Origin: Clostridium sp. OF09-36 | GTDB taxonomy: Bacteria > Bacillota > Clostridia > Lachnospirales > Lachnospiraceae | Assembly (NCBI RefSeq): GCF_003481985.1 | Contig: NZ_QUMD01000003.1 | Coordinates: 62,001-126,000, forward strand | Length of the DNA stretch: 64,000 bases | Direction: 5' to 3' | Part shown: positions 28,945 through 37,431 of the stretch, one piece after another | Layout: each line of letters begins with the position of its first letter | Position numbering within the stretch: position 1 is the stretch's first letter | The notes under the pieces: generated by a model | Database searches by the model: none | Told to the model about the DNA's origin: nothing | Seen by the model: only the letters and a program-made list of their open reading frames with translations | Translations under genes and position numbers: made by a program

Positions 28945-28979
28945 CAAAAAAGCCGCCAGGCCTTTGAGGCCGGCGGCGG
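28945..28979 (-). terminator. Intrinsic terminator of the gene at 29016-29273
   Basis: On the minus strand, GCCGCCGGCCTC pairs with GAGGCCTGGCGGC-type sequence (one mismatch) and is followed by six T. It lies about 37 bases after the stop codon. Confidence 0.8.
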
Positions 28980-29015
28980 TGTGATCGTGTGGAAGTGCAG
29001 CGAACAGAGGAAGAT

Positions 29016-29273
29016 TTATTTGTCGAAATCTGTCTCAAATACACCTTCCGGGGTGCGCATGGTGAGAACGCCAAGATTAAACTCCTCATCCGAGATGGTG
29101 ATGTGGTATTCAAATACGACATCCTCCTCAAATTTGGAGAGCAGTACATAATCTCCATTTTCCTTGCCCTCGATCTGGTCGCAGATATCGTTGTAAACAG
29201 CTTCACCGGAAATTTCCCTTGGGTAGCCGGACTCTTTGATCTTTGCTTCGATTGCTTCGTATAATTCGTTCAT
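29016..29273 (-). CDS. Uncharacterised 85-residue acidic protein
   Basis: A small soluble acidic protein beginning MNELYEAIEAKIKESGYP and ending GVFETDFDK. I do not recognise the family. ATG 29273 is seven bases after AAGGAG; ATG 29279 lies too close to that site. It has its own promoter (29399-29427) and terminator, so it is very probably a real gene. Confidence 0.65.
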   Translation of the reverse strand: MNELYEAIEAKIKESGYPREISGEAVYNDICDQIEGKENGDYVLLSKFEEDVVFEYHITISDEEFNLGVLTMRTPEGVFETDFDK

Positions 29274-29398
29274 GTTCATACTCCTTTTGGTTGATCTGTT
29301 TTTTTGATTTGGGGTCTGCCTGCGGGTGCGGACAGACAGAAGAAGTAAGGCTGCTGTTTGCACAACGCGTGAACAGTAACATAGCAGCAGTTACAGAC

Positions 29399-29427
29399 AG
29401 TATAGCATTTGGAAGGGAAACTGTCTA
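29399..29427 (-). promoter_or_regulatory. Promoter of the uncharacterised gene at 29016-29273
   Basis: On the minus strand, TAGACA (complement of 29422-29427) and TATACT (complement of 29399-29404) are 17 bp apart. An ACAGT/ACTGT inverted pair flanks the promoter. The leader would be about 120 nt. Confidence 0.5.
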
Positions 29428-29561
29428 TTTGTTGTTTGGTTGCGCAAATTTTGTCGAATTATGCAGTTGGTCTTCGTTGACGGTTTCTCTTAACATCGGG
29501 TATGATAGGGGCACGATCGCAGCATCGTTCTGATGCAGCATTCACTTGTAACTGTGCAGCC

Positions 29562-29651
29562 ATGAAACATGTGGCTATAAAGCATGCGGCCATGAAGCAT
29601 GCGCCAACGAAATACGCGGCCATGAAGCATGCGGCCACGAAATATGCAGGT
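29562..29651 (+). repeat. Six 15-nt tandem repeats
   Basis: Units start at 29562, 29577, 29592, 29607, 29622 and 29637 with a consensus like ATGAAGCATGCGGCC. Read on the plus strand they give a (M/T/I)K(H/Y)(A/V)(A/P/G) pentapeptide repeat in a 60-residue frame (29502-29684); read on the minus strand they give a hydrophobic CFMAA-type repeat. No ribosome site supports either frame. This lies in the 480-bp gap before the pilus locus. Confidence 0.75.
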
Positions 29652-29750
29652 GCGAAGCAGTTACTGGGATTCATAAGGTTCTGAAGATGCATGATTTTCA
29701 GACATCAGCCATTTCGGCAGAATATTCACTTAGGTATTTACCAGTTGTGA

Positions 29751-30281
29751 ATGGAAAGAAGGGGGTGGTCTTTTATTGCATACGGGGCAGACAATCTGGT
29801 TTTGTGCGCAGGAGTGACACTGTGTGCATGGACGGACTGGAAATATGGGAAGGTGCAAAATATCTGGCTCATGCTGCTTGCGTTTGCGGGTGTATTGCAG
29901 CGGGGAATTGGTTTCTTTTCCGGTGCCACATTGTTTCTGGTGTTTGGCATGGCATTGTTCCGGTTCCGGTTCATGGGAGCGGGGGATGGAAAGCTGATGG
30001 CAGTGATCGGCGGATATCTGGGAATAAAGGCAGGCTTCTATGCAGTGGCACTGGGCTTTTTCACCGGTGCAGTCTGGAGCTTATGGAAAATGAGGAGACA
30101 TGGCCTGGCGGCAGAGCGTTTTTGCTATCTGCGAAATTATGTGGTAAGCACATGGGTGAGCGGCGAGATCCGTCCCTATGACACGTTAGGGCAGGCCGAT
30201 GCGCCGCACCATATTCCGTTCGCAGTTTGCCTGGCTGCAGGCGTGTGGGGATATGAGGCTGTTGTTTATTTTATTTCATAG
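29751..30281 (+). CDS. A24-family prepilin peptidase (TadV/CpaA-like)
   Basis: This membrane aspartic protease of up to 176 residues cleaves prepilin leader peptides. Catalytic Asp 1 is in CAWTDWKYGKVQN and Asp 2 in the FMGAGDGKLM (GxGD) motif. Several hydrophobic segments follow (AFAGVLQRGIGFFSGATLFLVFGMALF). The exact start is uncertain; the ATG at 29751 is upstream of a weak AAGAAGGGGG site, so the start may lie a little further in. It opens the Tad pilus locus, which contains a second such peptidase at 38409. Confidence 0.8.
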   Translation: MERRGWSFIAYGADNLVLCAGVTLCAWTDWKYGKVQNIWLMLLAFAGVLQRGIGFFSGATLFLVFGMALFRFRFMGAGDGKLMAVIGGYLGIKAGFYAVALGFFTGAVWSLWKMRRHGLAAERFCYLRNYVVSTWVSGEIRPYDTLGQADAPHHIPFAVCLAAGVWGYEAVVYFIS

Positions 30282-30394
30282 GAAATTGCGTCCTATGAAA
30301 CAAAAAGCGCTCCGCTTGGATGCGCACTCGGCGCAAAGGTGGATGGTTGCCAAAGCAACCGCGCCTCGGCGCGAGAATGTGCCAAGGCACATTC
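30274..30394 (+). repeat. Cluster of four short hairpins after the prepilin peptidase gene
   Basis: Four perfect or near-perfect hairpins follow one another: TTTCATAGGA...TCCTATGAAA (30274-30300), GGTTGC/GCAACC (30345-30360), GCGCC/GGCGC (30361-30372) and GAATGTGCC/GGCACATTC (30375-30394). The 255-bp gap to the next gene has no long frame. The first could attenuate transcription, but none has a proper T run. The density suggests a repetitive extragenic element. Confidence 0.6.
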
Positions 30395-30536
30395 TTTCTT
30401 GTAGATAATGGAAGCCTGTGAAAGAAAGGAGTTTTGAAAGAAAGCCGCCTGTGTAATGAAAAAGGCTGCTGTGGAAACTGCACATTGGCGTGGGCATGTG
30501 GCAGGGATCAGGCCAAGAGGTTACAGAATAAGGAGG

Positions 30537-31526
30537 ATGAGTGAAATAAAAAAGATTATGGCGGTTTATGACGTGGACTCCAGGTATGCGGACCGGTTTG
30601 CAGAATTTGCAAACCAGAGGGAACAGGTACCGTTTCGGGTGGTGGCATTTACCAGTCTGGAGAAGCTGCGGGAATTTTCGGAGCGGGAGGAGATTGCGAT
30701 CCTCCTGGTGGGGGACTCCGTCACGCAAGAAGAGCTGATCGGGATCCGGGCGGCGCAGATTGTGCGCCTTAGTGAGACCGGACTGGCAAAAGAAGGAGAA
30801 GCCGTGGTGTATAAATACCAGGCTTCGGACAGCCTTCTGCGGGAAGTGATGTCCTGGTACCAGCCACAGGAAATTCTGCCGCTTATGACGGTAACAGGCA
30901 GAAGAAGCCAGATCGTTGGTGTGTATTCCCCAATTGGCCGCTGCGGGAAAACAAGCTTTGCACTGACACTTGGACAGGTGCTGGCGCGGGATGAAAAGGT
31001 CTTGTATCTTACGCTGGAGGAATTTTCCGCATTGTCTGCCCTGACAGCAACGGTGTATACCAGCGGACTCTCAGACCTGCTGTATTATTACATCCAGCGG
31101 GAATACAGTCCAGTGCGTCTGGGCAGCGTGACTTACAACTGGGGTGGGCTGGATTATATTCCGCCGCTTACCAATGCGGAGGATAAAAACGGGATCAGCC
31201 AGGAAGTATTTACCGGGCTGATCCGGCGGATCGCAGCAGACGGTGCTTATGAAACCTTGCTTCTGGATATAGGAATGTTTTGCGGCGGGGCAGAGGAACT
31301 TTTGTCAGTCTGTGACCTGGTATATGTCCCGGTAAAGGAGGATGTCGTATCAGCTGCAAAGCTGGAGGAGTGGAAGGAATACTTAAAACGGTCCGGGCGC
31401 AGTGTGATTTGGGAAAAGCTGCGGTTTTTAAAGCTCCCGGGACCAGGGCAGGCTCTTGTCCGGGAAAATTACCTGGAGCAGCTTTTGTGGGGAGAGCTGG
31501 GAGACTTTGTGCGGGAATTAAGATAA
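30537..31526 (+). CDS. CpaE/TadZ-like P-loop ATPase of the Tad pilus
   Basis: About 329 residues: an N-terminal receiver-like region without clear phospho-sites, and a MinD/ParA-type ATPase part with deviant P-loop YSPIGRCGKTSFA near residue 140 and LLLDIGMFCGGAEELLSVCD as the Walker B-like strand. TadZ proteins position the pilus machine at the membrane. Start: ATG 30537 follows AAGGAGG with almost no spacing; the frame is open to 30456 and ATG 30558 is an alternative. It precedes tadA by about 70 bases. Confidence 0.8.
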   Translation: MSEIKKIMAVYDVDSRYADRFAEFANQREQVPFRVVAFTSLEKLREFSEREEIAILLVGDSVTQEELIGIRAAQIVRLSETGLAKEGEAVVYKYQASDSLLREVMSWYQPQEILPLMTVTGRRSQIVGVYSPIGRCGKTSFALTLGQVLARDEKVLYLTLEEFSALSALTATVYTSGLSDLLYYYIQREYSPVRLGSVTYNWGGLDYIPPLTNAEDKNGISQEVFTGLIRRIAADGAYETLLLDIGMFCGGAEELLSVCDLVYVPVKEDVVSAAKLEEWKEYLKRSGRSVIWEKLRFLKLPGPGQALVRENYLEQLLWGELGDFVRELR

Positions 31527-31599
31527 GGAGGAAAAACCAAAACCCCGTTGCCGGGCATATACATGTGAAGGATAACAATTTTGTGGGGAGGTGATAGAT

Positions 31600-32949
31600 G
31601 TGGCTTGGACAAATGTGGGAGCGGACCATGCGGCAGCGGGAAGTGACCCGCGAGAACAGGAGAAAAATCTTCTGGACCTTCTTCGCATGGAGGTGCGGGA
31701 AGGACTGTCTGGTCTGGATCAGATCGGGGATGAGGAATTGTACGATTGCATCGACCAGGCAATCGCAGGTCAGGCAGAACACCGCTACCTGCCTTTGGGA
31801 GAGCGCATTGAGCTGAAAAACCGGCTGTTTGACAGCTTCCGGCGGCTTGATATTTTGCAGGAGCTGGTCGATGACCCGGAAGTGACAGAGATCATGGTCA
31901 ATGGAAAAGACCATATTTTTGTTGAGCGGGGAGGAAGGCTGGAACGTTGGGAGCACAGCTTTGAGAGCGTGGAGCAGCTTGAGGATATGATCCAGCAGAT
32001 TGTCAGCAAGATCAACCGGGTGGTGAATGTAAGCAGGCCGATCGCGGATGCAAGGCTGGTAGAAGATGGTTCCCGTGTACACATCGTACTTCCACCCATT
32101 GCCCTGGAGGGACCGGTGGTGACGATCCGGAAATTCCCGGAACCGATCACCATTGAGCGTCTGATCCACTATGGCTCTTTAACGGAAGAGGCGGCAGAAT
32201 TTTTGGGGATGCTGGTGCGGTCCGGGTATAACATCTTCATCAGTGGCGGAACCGGATCCGGAAAGACCACATTTTTGAATGCGTTATCATCTTATATTCC
32301 CGAGACAGAGCGGGTCATTACGATTGAGGACTCTGCAGAGCTGCAGATCACCCAGGTACCAAATCTGGTGCGCCTGGAGACCCGGGGAGCGAATGCAGAG
32401 GGCGAAGGTGCAGTCGAGATCAGTGATCTGATCCGGGCATCCTTGCGAATGCGCCCCAATTACCTGATCGTTGGGGAGGTCCGTGGAAAAGAATGCCTGG
32501 ACATGCTGCAGGCGCTCAACACCGGACATTTTGGCCTTTCCACAGGACATGGGAATAGTGCGCGGGATATGCTTTCCCGGCTTGAAACCATGACGCTGAT
32601 GGCTGCAGACCTGCCGCTACCTGCGGTAAGGGGGCAGATCGCCTCGGCGATAGATATTCTGGTTCACCTTGGGAGACTCCGGGACCGGAGCAGGAGGGTG
32701 CTGGAGATTATGGAGGTGACAGGCTTTTCGGATGGGGAGATCCAGCTAAACCCGCTTTACCGTTTTATGGAAAGAAGGGATGCAGATGAGGAAAAGGAGC
32801 GGGGAGAGCCAGAAAAGTGCGGTAAGAGCAGAGCTTTGCAACGGAGCGGAAAAGGAAGGGTTTCGGGCACGCTGGTCCGGGTCGGGAACCTTAAAAACCG
32901 GGAAAAACTGCAGGCAGCAGGCTGGGAAACAGCAGGGACTGGATTATAA
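31600..32949 (+). CDS. tadA: Tad pilus assembly ATPase TadA/CpaF
   Basis: This hexameric secretion ATPase drives Flp pilus extension. Walker A is FISGGTGSGKTTFLNAL (near residue 210); the Asp box is VITIEDSAELQI, Walker B is YLIVGEVRGKE and the His box is TGHFGLSTGHGNS. GTG 31600 is chosen because GGGGAGG lies eight bases upstream; GTG 31591 overlaps that site. The C-terminal end KNREKLQAAGW matches CpaF relatives, yet the last 164 bases also encode the start of tadB in another frame. Confidence 0.92.
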   Translation: MAWTNVGADHAAAGSDPREQEKNLLDLLRMEVREGLSGLDQIGDEELYDCIDQAIAGQAEHRYLPLGERIELKNRLFDSFRRLDILQELVDDPEVTEIMVNGKDHIFVERGGRLERWEHSFESVEQLEDMIQQIVSKINRVVNVSRPIADARLVEDGSRVHIVLPPIALEGPVVTIRKFPEPITIERLIHYGSLTEEAAEFLGMLVRSGYNIFISGGTGSGKTTFLNALSSYIPETERVITIEDSAELQITQVPNLVRLETRGANAEGEGAVEISDLIRASLRMRPNYLIVGEVRGKECLDMLQALNTGHFGLSTGHGNSARDMLSRLETMTLMAADLPLPAVRGQIASAIDILVHLGRLRDRSRRVLEIMEVTGFSDGEIQLNPLYRFMERRDADEEKERGEPEKCGKSRALQRSGKGRVSGTLVRVGNLKNREKLQAAGWETAGTGL

Positions 32950-33679
32950 CCAGTATCACCTGTCAGCAAAGGAGTTTGCATGGGTGCTTGGAAAAAGTGC
33001 GGCAGTGAGCGGCTTATTTGCTTATGTGTTTTACCGCAGCATGCAGGTATTTCTGCTGTTGCTGCCGGTCAGTGTTTTTCTTCTTTTCTGGAGGGAGCGA
33101 AGACAGCGTTTAAAAAAACGCAAGCTCCTTTTAGCACAGCAGTTTAAGGAAGCTATGGTGATCCTGGCAGCATCGCTTAGTGCAGGCTACGCCATGGAAA
33201 ATGCCATGGCAGTGAGTCTGGAGGAGTTGCGGCTTTTGTATGGGGAAAAAGGACTGATCGTTCAGGAGTTTTCCGGAATGGTGCAGCAGATCCGGACCAA
33301 CCGGAATGTGGAGCAGGTGCTTTTGGAGTTTGCCGCCCGGAGCGGGCTGGAGGATGTGCAGAATCTGGCAGAGGTGCTGGGAATCGGAAAGCGGACAGGA
33401 GGTGATCTGGGAAGCATCATGCGCCACACGGCGGAAGTAATCCGGGATAAGATGCAGGTAAAAGAAGAGATCATGACGCTGACAGCGTCGAGACAGTTTG
33501 AGCAGAAGATCATGAACCTGATTCCTTTTTTCATCGTTTTCTATGTGGAAGGAACCTCGCCGGGCTTCTTTGACCAGATGTACCGGACCGGAATGGGACG
33601 GTGCCTTATGACATTGTGTATGGGATTATATCTGACTGCCTTCTGGCTGTCAGAGCGGATTCTCGACATTGAGGTGTAG
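32786..33679 (+). CDS. tadB: Tad inner-membrane platform protein TadB
   Basis: This type II secretion F-domain protein of about 297 residues has N-terminal membrane segments (about residues 70-105), then a cytosolic helical domain with AMVILAASLSAGYAMENAM and IGKRTGGDLGSIMRHTAEVI, then C-terminal membrane segments ending SERILDIEV. ATG 32786 has AGAAGGG six bases before it. The first 55 residues overlap tadA out of frame and look compositionally unusual (basic, Gly/Ser-rich). No ATG, GTG or TTG lies nearer the conserved part before LDYNQYHLSAKE. Confidence 0.82.
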   Translation: MRKRSGESQKSAVRAELCNGAEKEGFRARWSGSGTLKTGKNCRQQAGKQQGLDYNQYHLSAKEFAWVLGKSAAVSGLFAYVFYRSMQVFLLLLPVSVFLLFWRERRQRLKKRKLLLAQQFKEAMVILAASLSAGYAMENAMAVSLEELRLLYGEKGLIVQEFSGMVQQIRTNRNVEQVLLEFAARSGLEDVQNLAEVLGIGKRTGGDLGSIMRHTAEVIRDKMQVKEEIMTLTASRQFEQKIMNLIPFFIVFYVEGTSPGFFDQMYRTGMGRCLMTLCMGLYLTAFWLSERILDIEV

Positions 33680-33680
33680 T

Positions 33681-35066
33681 ATGAGAGCAGGCGGTGGAGG
33701 ACAAAACGAAAGAAACAAATATAAATCAATGCAGGGCAGGAGTGCCCAGAGAAGACCGCTGCAAAACGGAATACGTTATGGCAAAACAGAGCCGCAAAGA
33801 ACTGGACAAAGCAAAACAGAAGCGGGCAAAAACAATCGAAGGTGGATAGAACAGATCAGAATGTGGCGAAGCAGGATTGCAAAAAGCAGCTTCCTGCGCC
33901 CGGGCGTCTGTGTTGCAGTCAGCCTGCTCCTTTGGGGGTATCTGACTTATCTGGCACCGGATCAGGAAAATGGCTTGTCACAGGGGCAGCTGGAAAGGGA
34001 AGGATATGGTGGCTCACTAAAAGAAGAACAGCTGGTAGTAAGCGGCCTTGGAACTGAAGAGCAGACGGTGACGGTAAAGGTCAGTCCAAGGGTCTACACA
34101 AGAGAAGAAGCGGATGCGGTGTTTTTTGAGATCATGGACAGTCTGGAGGAAGAAATCCGCGGAAAGAACGAGAGTCTTCAGGCAGTGTCGGAAAATCTGA
34201 AGCTTCCCTCTTATCTGGATGAGTATGGTGTGCGGGTGCGCTGGCATTCTTCAGAGCCGGAGCTTTTGTCTTCTGAGATTGAAAAGAAACAGGAGGTGGT
34301 GCTTCAGGCAGAGCTTTCAGCAGGCGAGTACCGGGCAGATTTTGAACTGCCGGTAACGCTGGTGCCTAAGAAACTGACGGAGGAGGAACTGCTGAGAAAG
34401 CATTTTTCGAAAGAGGTAAACCGTCTGGATGAACAGCAAAAGCAGTCATCATCGCTGCAGCTTCCAATGGAATATCAGGGGAAAGCGTTGTCTTACCGAA
34501 GCGCAGAAAAAAACAGTTATGCTGTGATTCCATTATTGGGTGTGCTGATGGCGATGCTTCTTCTGTTGCAGGAAAAATCGGGCCAGCAGAAGCTGGAGAA
34601 AAAACGGGAGCAGCAGCTTTTGCTGGATTATCCGGAGGTGGTGTCAAAGCTGCAGGTGCTGGTAGGCGCCGGAATGACAGTGCGCAATGCCTGGGGCCGC
34701 ATGGTCCATGATTATGAAAACGTATCTGGGAAAAAGGTACGGCCTGCTTACGAAGAAATGCGCCAGACCTATTACCAGATGGAAAATGGAACGGCAGAGG
34801 GAGCCGCATACCGGGATTTTGGAAGGCGGTGCCGCCTTCAGCCATATTTAAAGCTGAGCAGCATCCTGGAACAGAACCGGAAGACCGGAACAAAAAACCT
34901 GAGGGAGCTTTTGCACAGAGAGGTGGTGGATGCATTTGAACTGCGGAAAAATCTGGCGAGAAGACTGGGGGAAGAAGCGGGGACTAAGCTTCTGGCTCCG
35001 CTTCTGCTCCTGCTGTTTGTAGTGATGATCTTTATCATGGTGCCTGCCATGATGACAATGGGGTGA
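33681..35066 (+). CDS. Tad platform protein TadC-like with large N-terminal domain
   Basis: About 461 residues. A basic cytosolic N-terminus is followed by a membrane segment (VCVAVSLLLWGYLTYLA), an extracytoplasmic region of about 200 residues (Glu/Gln-rich), a second membrane segment (YAVIPLLGVLMAMLLLLQ), and a C-terminal F-type platform domain with YPEVVSKLQVLVGAGMTVRNAW and a final membrane segment (LLAPLLLLLFVVMIFIMVPAMM). The long extracytoplasmic insert is unlike classical TadC and seems typical of clostridial Tad loci. The start follows the tadB stop by one base with GAGGTG upstream. Confidence 0.78.
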   Translation: MRAGGGGQNERNKYKSMQGRSAQRRPLQNGIRYGKTEPQRTGQSKTEAGKNNRRWIEQIRMWRSRIAKSSFLRPGVCVAVSLLLWGYLTYLAPDQENGLSQGQLEREGYGGSLKEEQLVVSGLGTEEQTVTVKVSPRVYTREEADAVFFEIMDSLEEEIRGKNESLQAVSENLKLPSYLDEYGVRVRWHSSEPELLSSEIEKKQEVVLQAELSAGEYRADFELPVTLVPKKLTEEELLRKHFSKEVNRLDEQQKQSSSLQLPMEYQGKALSYRSAEKNSYAVIPLLGVLMAMLLLLQEKSGQQKLEKKREQQLLLDYPEVVSKLQVLVGAGMTVRNAWGRMVHDYENVSGKKVRPAYEEMRQTYYQMENGTAEGAAYRDFGRRCRLQPYLKLSSILEQNRKTGTKNLRELLHREVVDAFELRKNLARRLGEEAGTKLLAPLLLLLFVVMIFIMVPAMMTMG

Positions 35067-35124
35067 AGTAAATGCGCAAACATATTGGATAGTTACGAAA
35101 TAACAAAAGAAATGGGGGAAACAT

Positions 35125-35328
35125 ATGAATAAGAAGAATTGGAAGGAACATAAGCTGCTGCAGGAGTGGAACGCGTTCTGGAAACAGGAAGAAGGCGTTG
35201 GCACAATCGAGATTGTTTTGCTCCTTGTCGTGCTCATTGGATTGGTCATCATTTTCAAGGCCCAGATCACCAAGCTGCTGGAAAACATTTTTAAGGAGAT
35301 CGAGAGCCAGTCAAAGGAAGTGTATTAG
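35125..35328 (+). CDS. flp: Flp-type major pilin
   Basis: This 67-residue type IVb prepilin has a basic leader of about 22 residues ending QEEG, followed by VGTIEIVLLLVVLIGLVIIFK. Cleavage after Gly by the A24 peptidase leaves the +5 Glu before the hydrophobic helix. A short C-terminal tail ends ESQSKEVY. It is probably the structural subunit of the pilus made by the surrounding genes. GGGGGAAA precedes the ATG. Confidence 0.85.
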   Translation: MNKKNWKEHKLLQEWNAFWKQEEGVGTIEIVLLLVVLIGLVIIFKAQITKLLENIFKEIESQSKEVY

Positions 35329-35355
35329 GAATACATGGTCAGGATGTGATGCGGG

Positions 35356-37414
35356 ATGAGGCAGTATGGAAAAAAACAGGGATTAAGCGGACAGATCACA
35401 GTGTTTATCAGCATGATCCTAATGATCCTTTTTGCATTTTTGTGTGTGCTGATGGAGTCGGCGCGGACGGCCGGGGCAAGATGGTACTTGCAGATGGCAG
35501 CATCCTCTGCCATGGATTCTGTATTCAGCCAGTATCATCGGGAACTGTGGGACCGGTATCGCTTGTTGTTTGCGGAATATGAAGGCCCGGAAGAGATTGA
35601 GCAGGATTTCGCAGGATTTCTGCTGCCTTATCTGGAAACAAAAAACTGGTATCCTATGGCATTGGAGCAGACGGCTGCGGAGGAAATTGTGCGGGCCACG
35701 GACGGTCATGGTGCATATCTGGAGAAAGAAATCCTGGATTACATGAAATACGGAGTATGGAAGCTGGATTTTGAGGCGATGCCGTGCCGGAGCTCTGGGA
35801 CTATGAGCGGGAGGCAGAGGCGGTGACTGAGATGGCACAGAGCTACCGCCTCAGGACCCGGGATGTGTGGAAGCTGGAGCGGGTTCTGGAAGATATCAGC
35901 GGAAATCTGGACCGGCAGCGGACATTCCGTGAACAGGGCTTAAACAGTCTCTCGTCTTATGACGGTGCAGGATTTCGCCGGGAGGCAGAGCGGATGATCG
36001 GGGAATTAAGAAAGATTCCGGGACTGGTCCGGCAATATGAAAAAGAAGCAGACAAGCTGGCCACTGTCCTGGCATCAGACCGGCAGGAGCAGAATGCACG
36101 TGCGGACCGTTTAAGTGCCGGGACAGCAGCGGCCCTGGAGGAGGAAATCCAGGAATACGAGGCATACATAGCGGAAGATGGAAAACGGCGTCAGGAAATC
36201 CGGGATCTGGACCTAAGCAGTGCTGAGCAGATCCAGCGTCTGGAAGCATTGATCGAGCTCTCCTATGAAGTGGAACGGGAGATTGAGGAATGGGAGGATG
36301 ATGACGATGAAGACGGAGATGGCGGCGAGCCAGATTATGAGAGCCTGTGGAGACCGGTGCGCAATGGACTGGAGGGTATCGTAATCCCGGTCTTATCGTT
36401 TGCGCATGGCATTCAGGATAAAGAAAAAGAAGGCTGGTTAAAGCAGGTGGAACAGCTTTACCAGGAGGGAATGCTGGGCCTTCTGGTACCAGATGGACAC
36501 CAGATATCGGAAAAGCTCGCCAGCACAGCAGAGCTTCCTTCCCATACAGAAAGCTATGAGGAGGGTGCCGGGAGCGGCAGCATGGTGGATCATGTTCTGG
36601 TGAATGAATACTGCGGGATGTTTTTCTCACAGTTTTGTTCGGGAGCAGAGCAGAAGAATATTTCGGAGAAAGGGAGAAACGGAAAGGTCTGTCAAAGACC
36701 GGGACAGATCCAGGCGAAACAACGGGGGACGGCACAAAGCCGGAAATACAGCTGGAAACACAGGCGCAGGTTCTGGATTACGAGATAGAATACCTCCTGT
36801 TTGGAAACGCAAGTGACCGGGAAAATTTAAGCGATGCGGTGCACCGGCTTTTAGCAGTCCGGTCCGGCCTGAATCTGATCCATATTCTTTCTGACAGCGG
36901 GAAGCGGGAACAGGCCAGGGCGCTGGCAGCCGTGATCACAGGTGCCGGTTCCATCACACCGCTGATTCTGGTGACAACCTTTTTTGTTATGTCAGTCTGG
37001 GCTTTAGGGGAAGCACTTATGGACGTAAAAGGACTTCTGGCCGGGAAAAAGGTGGTTTTGTTGAAAACATCAGAGGACTGGACGTTAGATGTGGAAAACC
37101 TGCTGGTTTTAGGACGGGATGGAACACTGGAAGCGGGAGGCGGGGAACGCGGACTTTCGTATCTTTCCTGGCTGAAGATCCTGCTATTTGTGGAACCGGC
37201 AGTCCGGCAGGAATACCGGATCATGGATGTGATCCAGCTGAATCTGGGACAGGGAAAAAGCGGATTCCGCATGCGAAACGGAGTGTATCAGGTGCACATG
37301 TCCGGGAATGTTTGTGGAAAATACCTGTTCTTTTCTCCGGCATTTGTGGAAAACATGACAGGAAACCGGGAAACGGGAATGAATCTGACCGTGAAAGTAG
37401 AACGGCGCTATTAA
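35356..37414 (+). CDS. DUF5702-type Tad locus protein, interrupted by two frameshifts (near 35783 and 36635)
   Basis: The three frames join into one protein of about 686 residues. The N-terminus has a pilin-like membrane segment (GQITVFISMILMILFAFLCVL) and MESARTAGARWYLQMAASSAMDSVFSQYH, typical of DUF5702 proteins in clostridial Tad loci. A long coiled-coil middle and a C-terminal part with EIEYLLFGNASDRENL and a membrane segment follow. One C restored near 35783 gives AMPVPELWDYE; one T restored near 36635 gives FSQFLFGSRAEEY. It is probably a TadG-like minor pilus or surface component; function is not established. Confidence 0.8.
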
Positions 37415-37431
37415 AAAGGAGGTGAAAAGGA

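Noticed and set aside
29562..29651. CRISPR array
   Set aside because: The 15-nt units are directly adjacent with no spacers, and no cas genes are near.
29502..29684. A real 60-residue repetitive protein over the 15-nt repeats
   Set aside because: No ribosome binding site, and the repeat keeps both strands open by its periodicity alone, so an open frame here carries little information.
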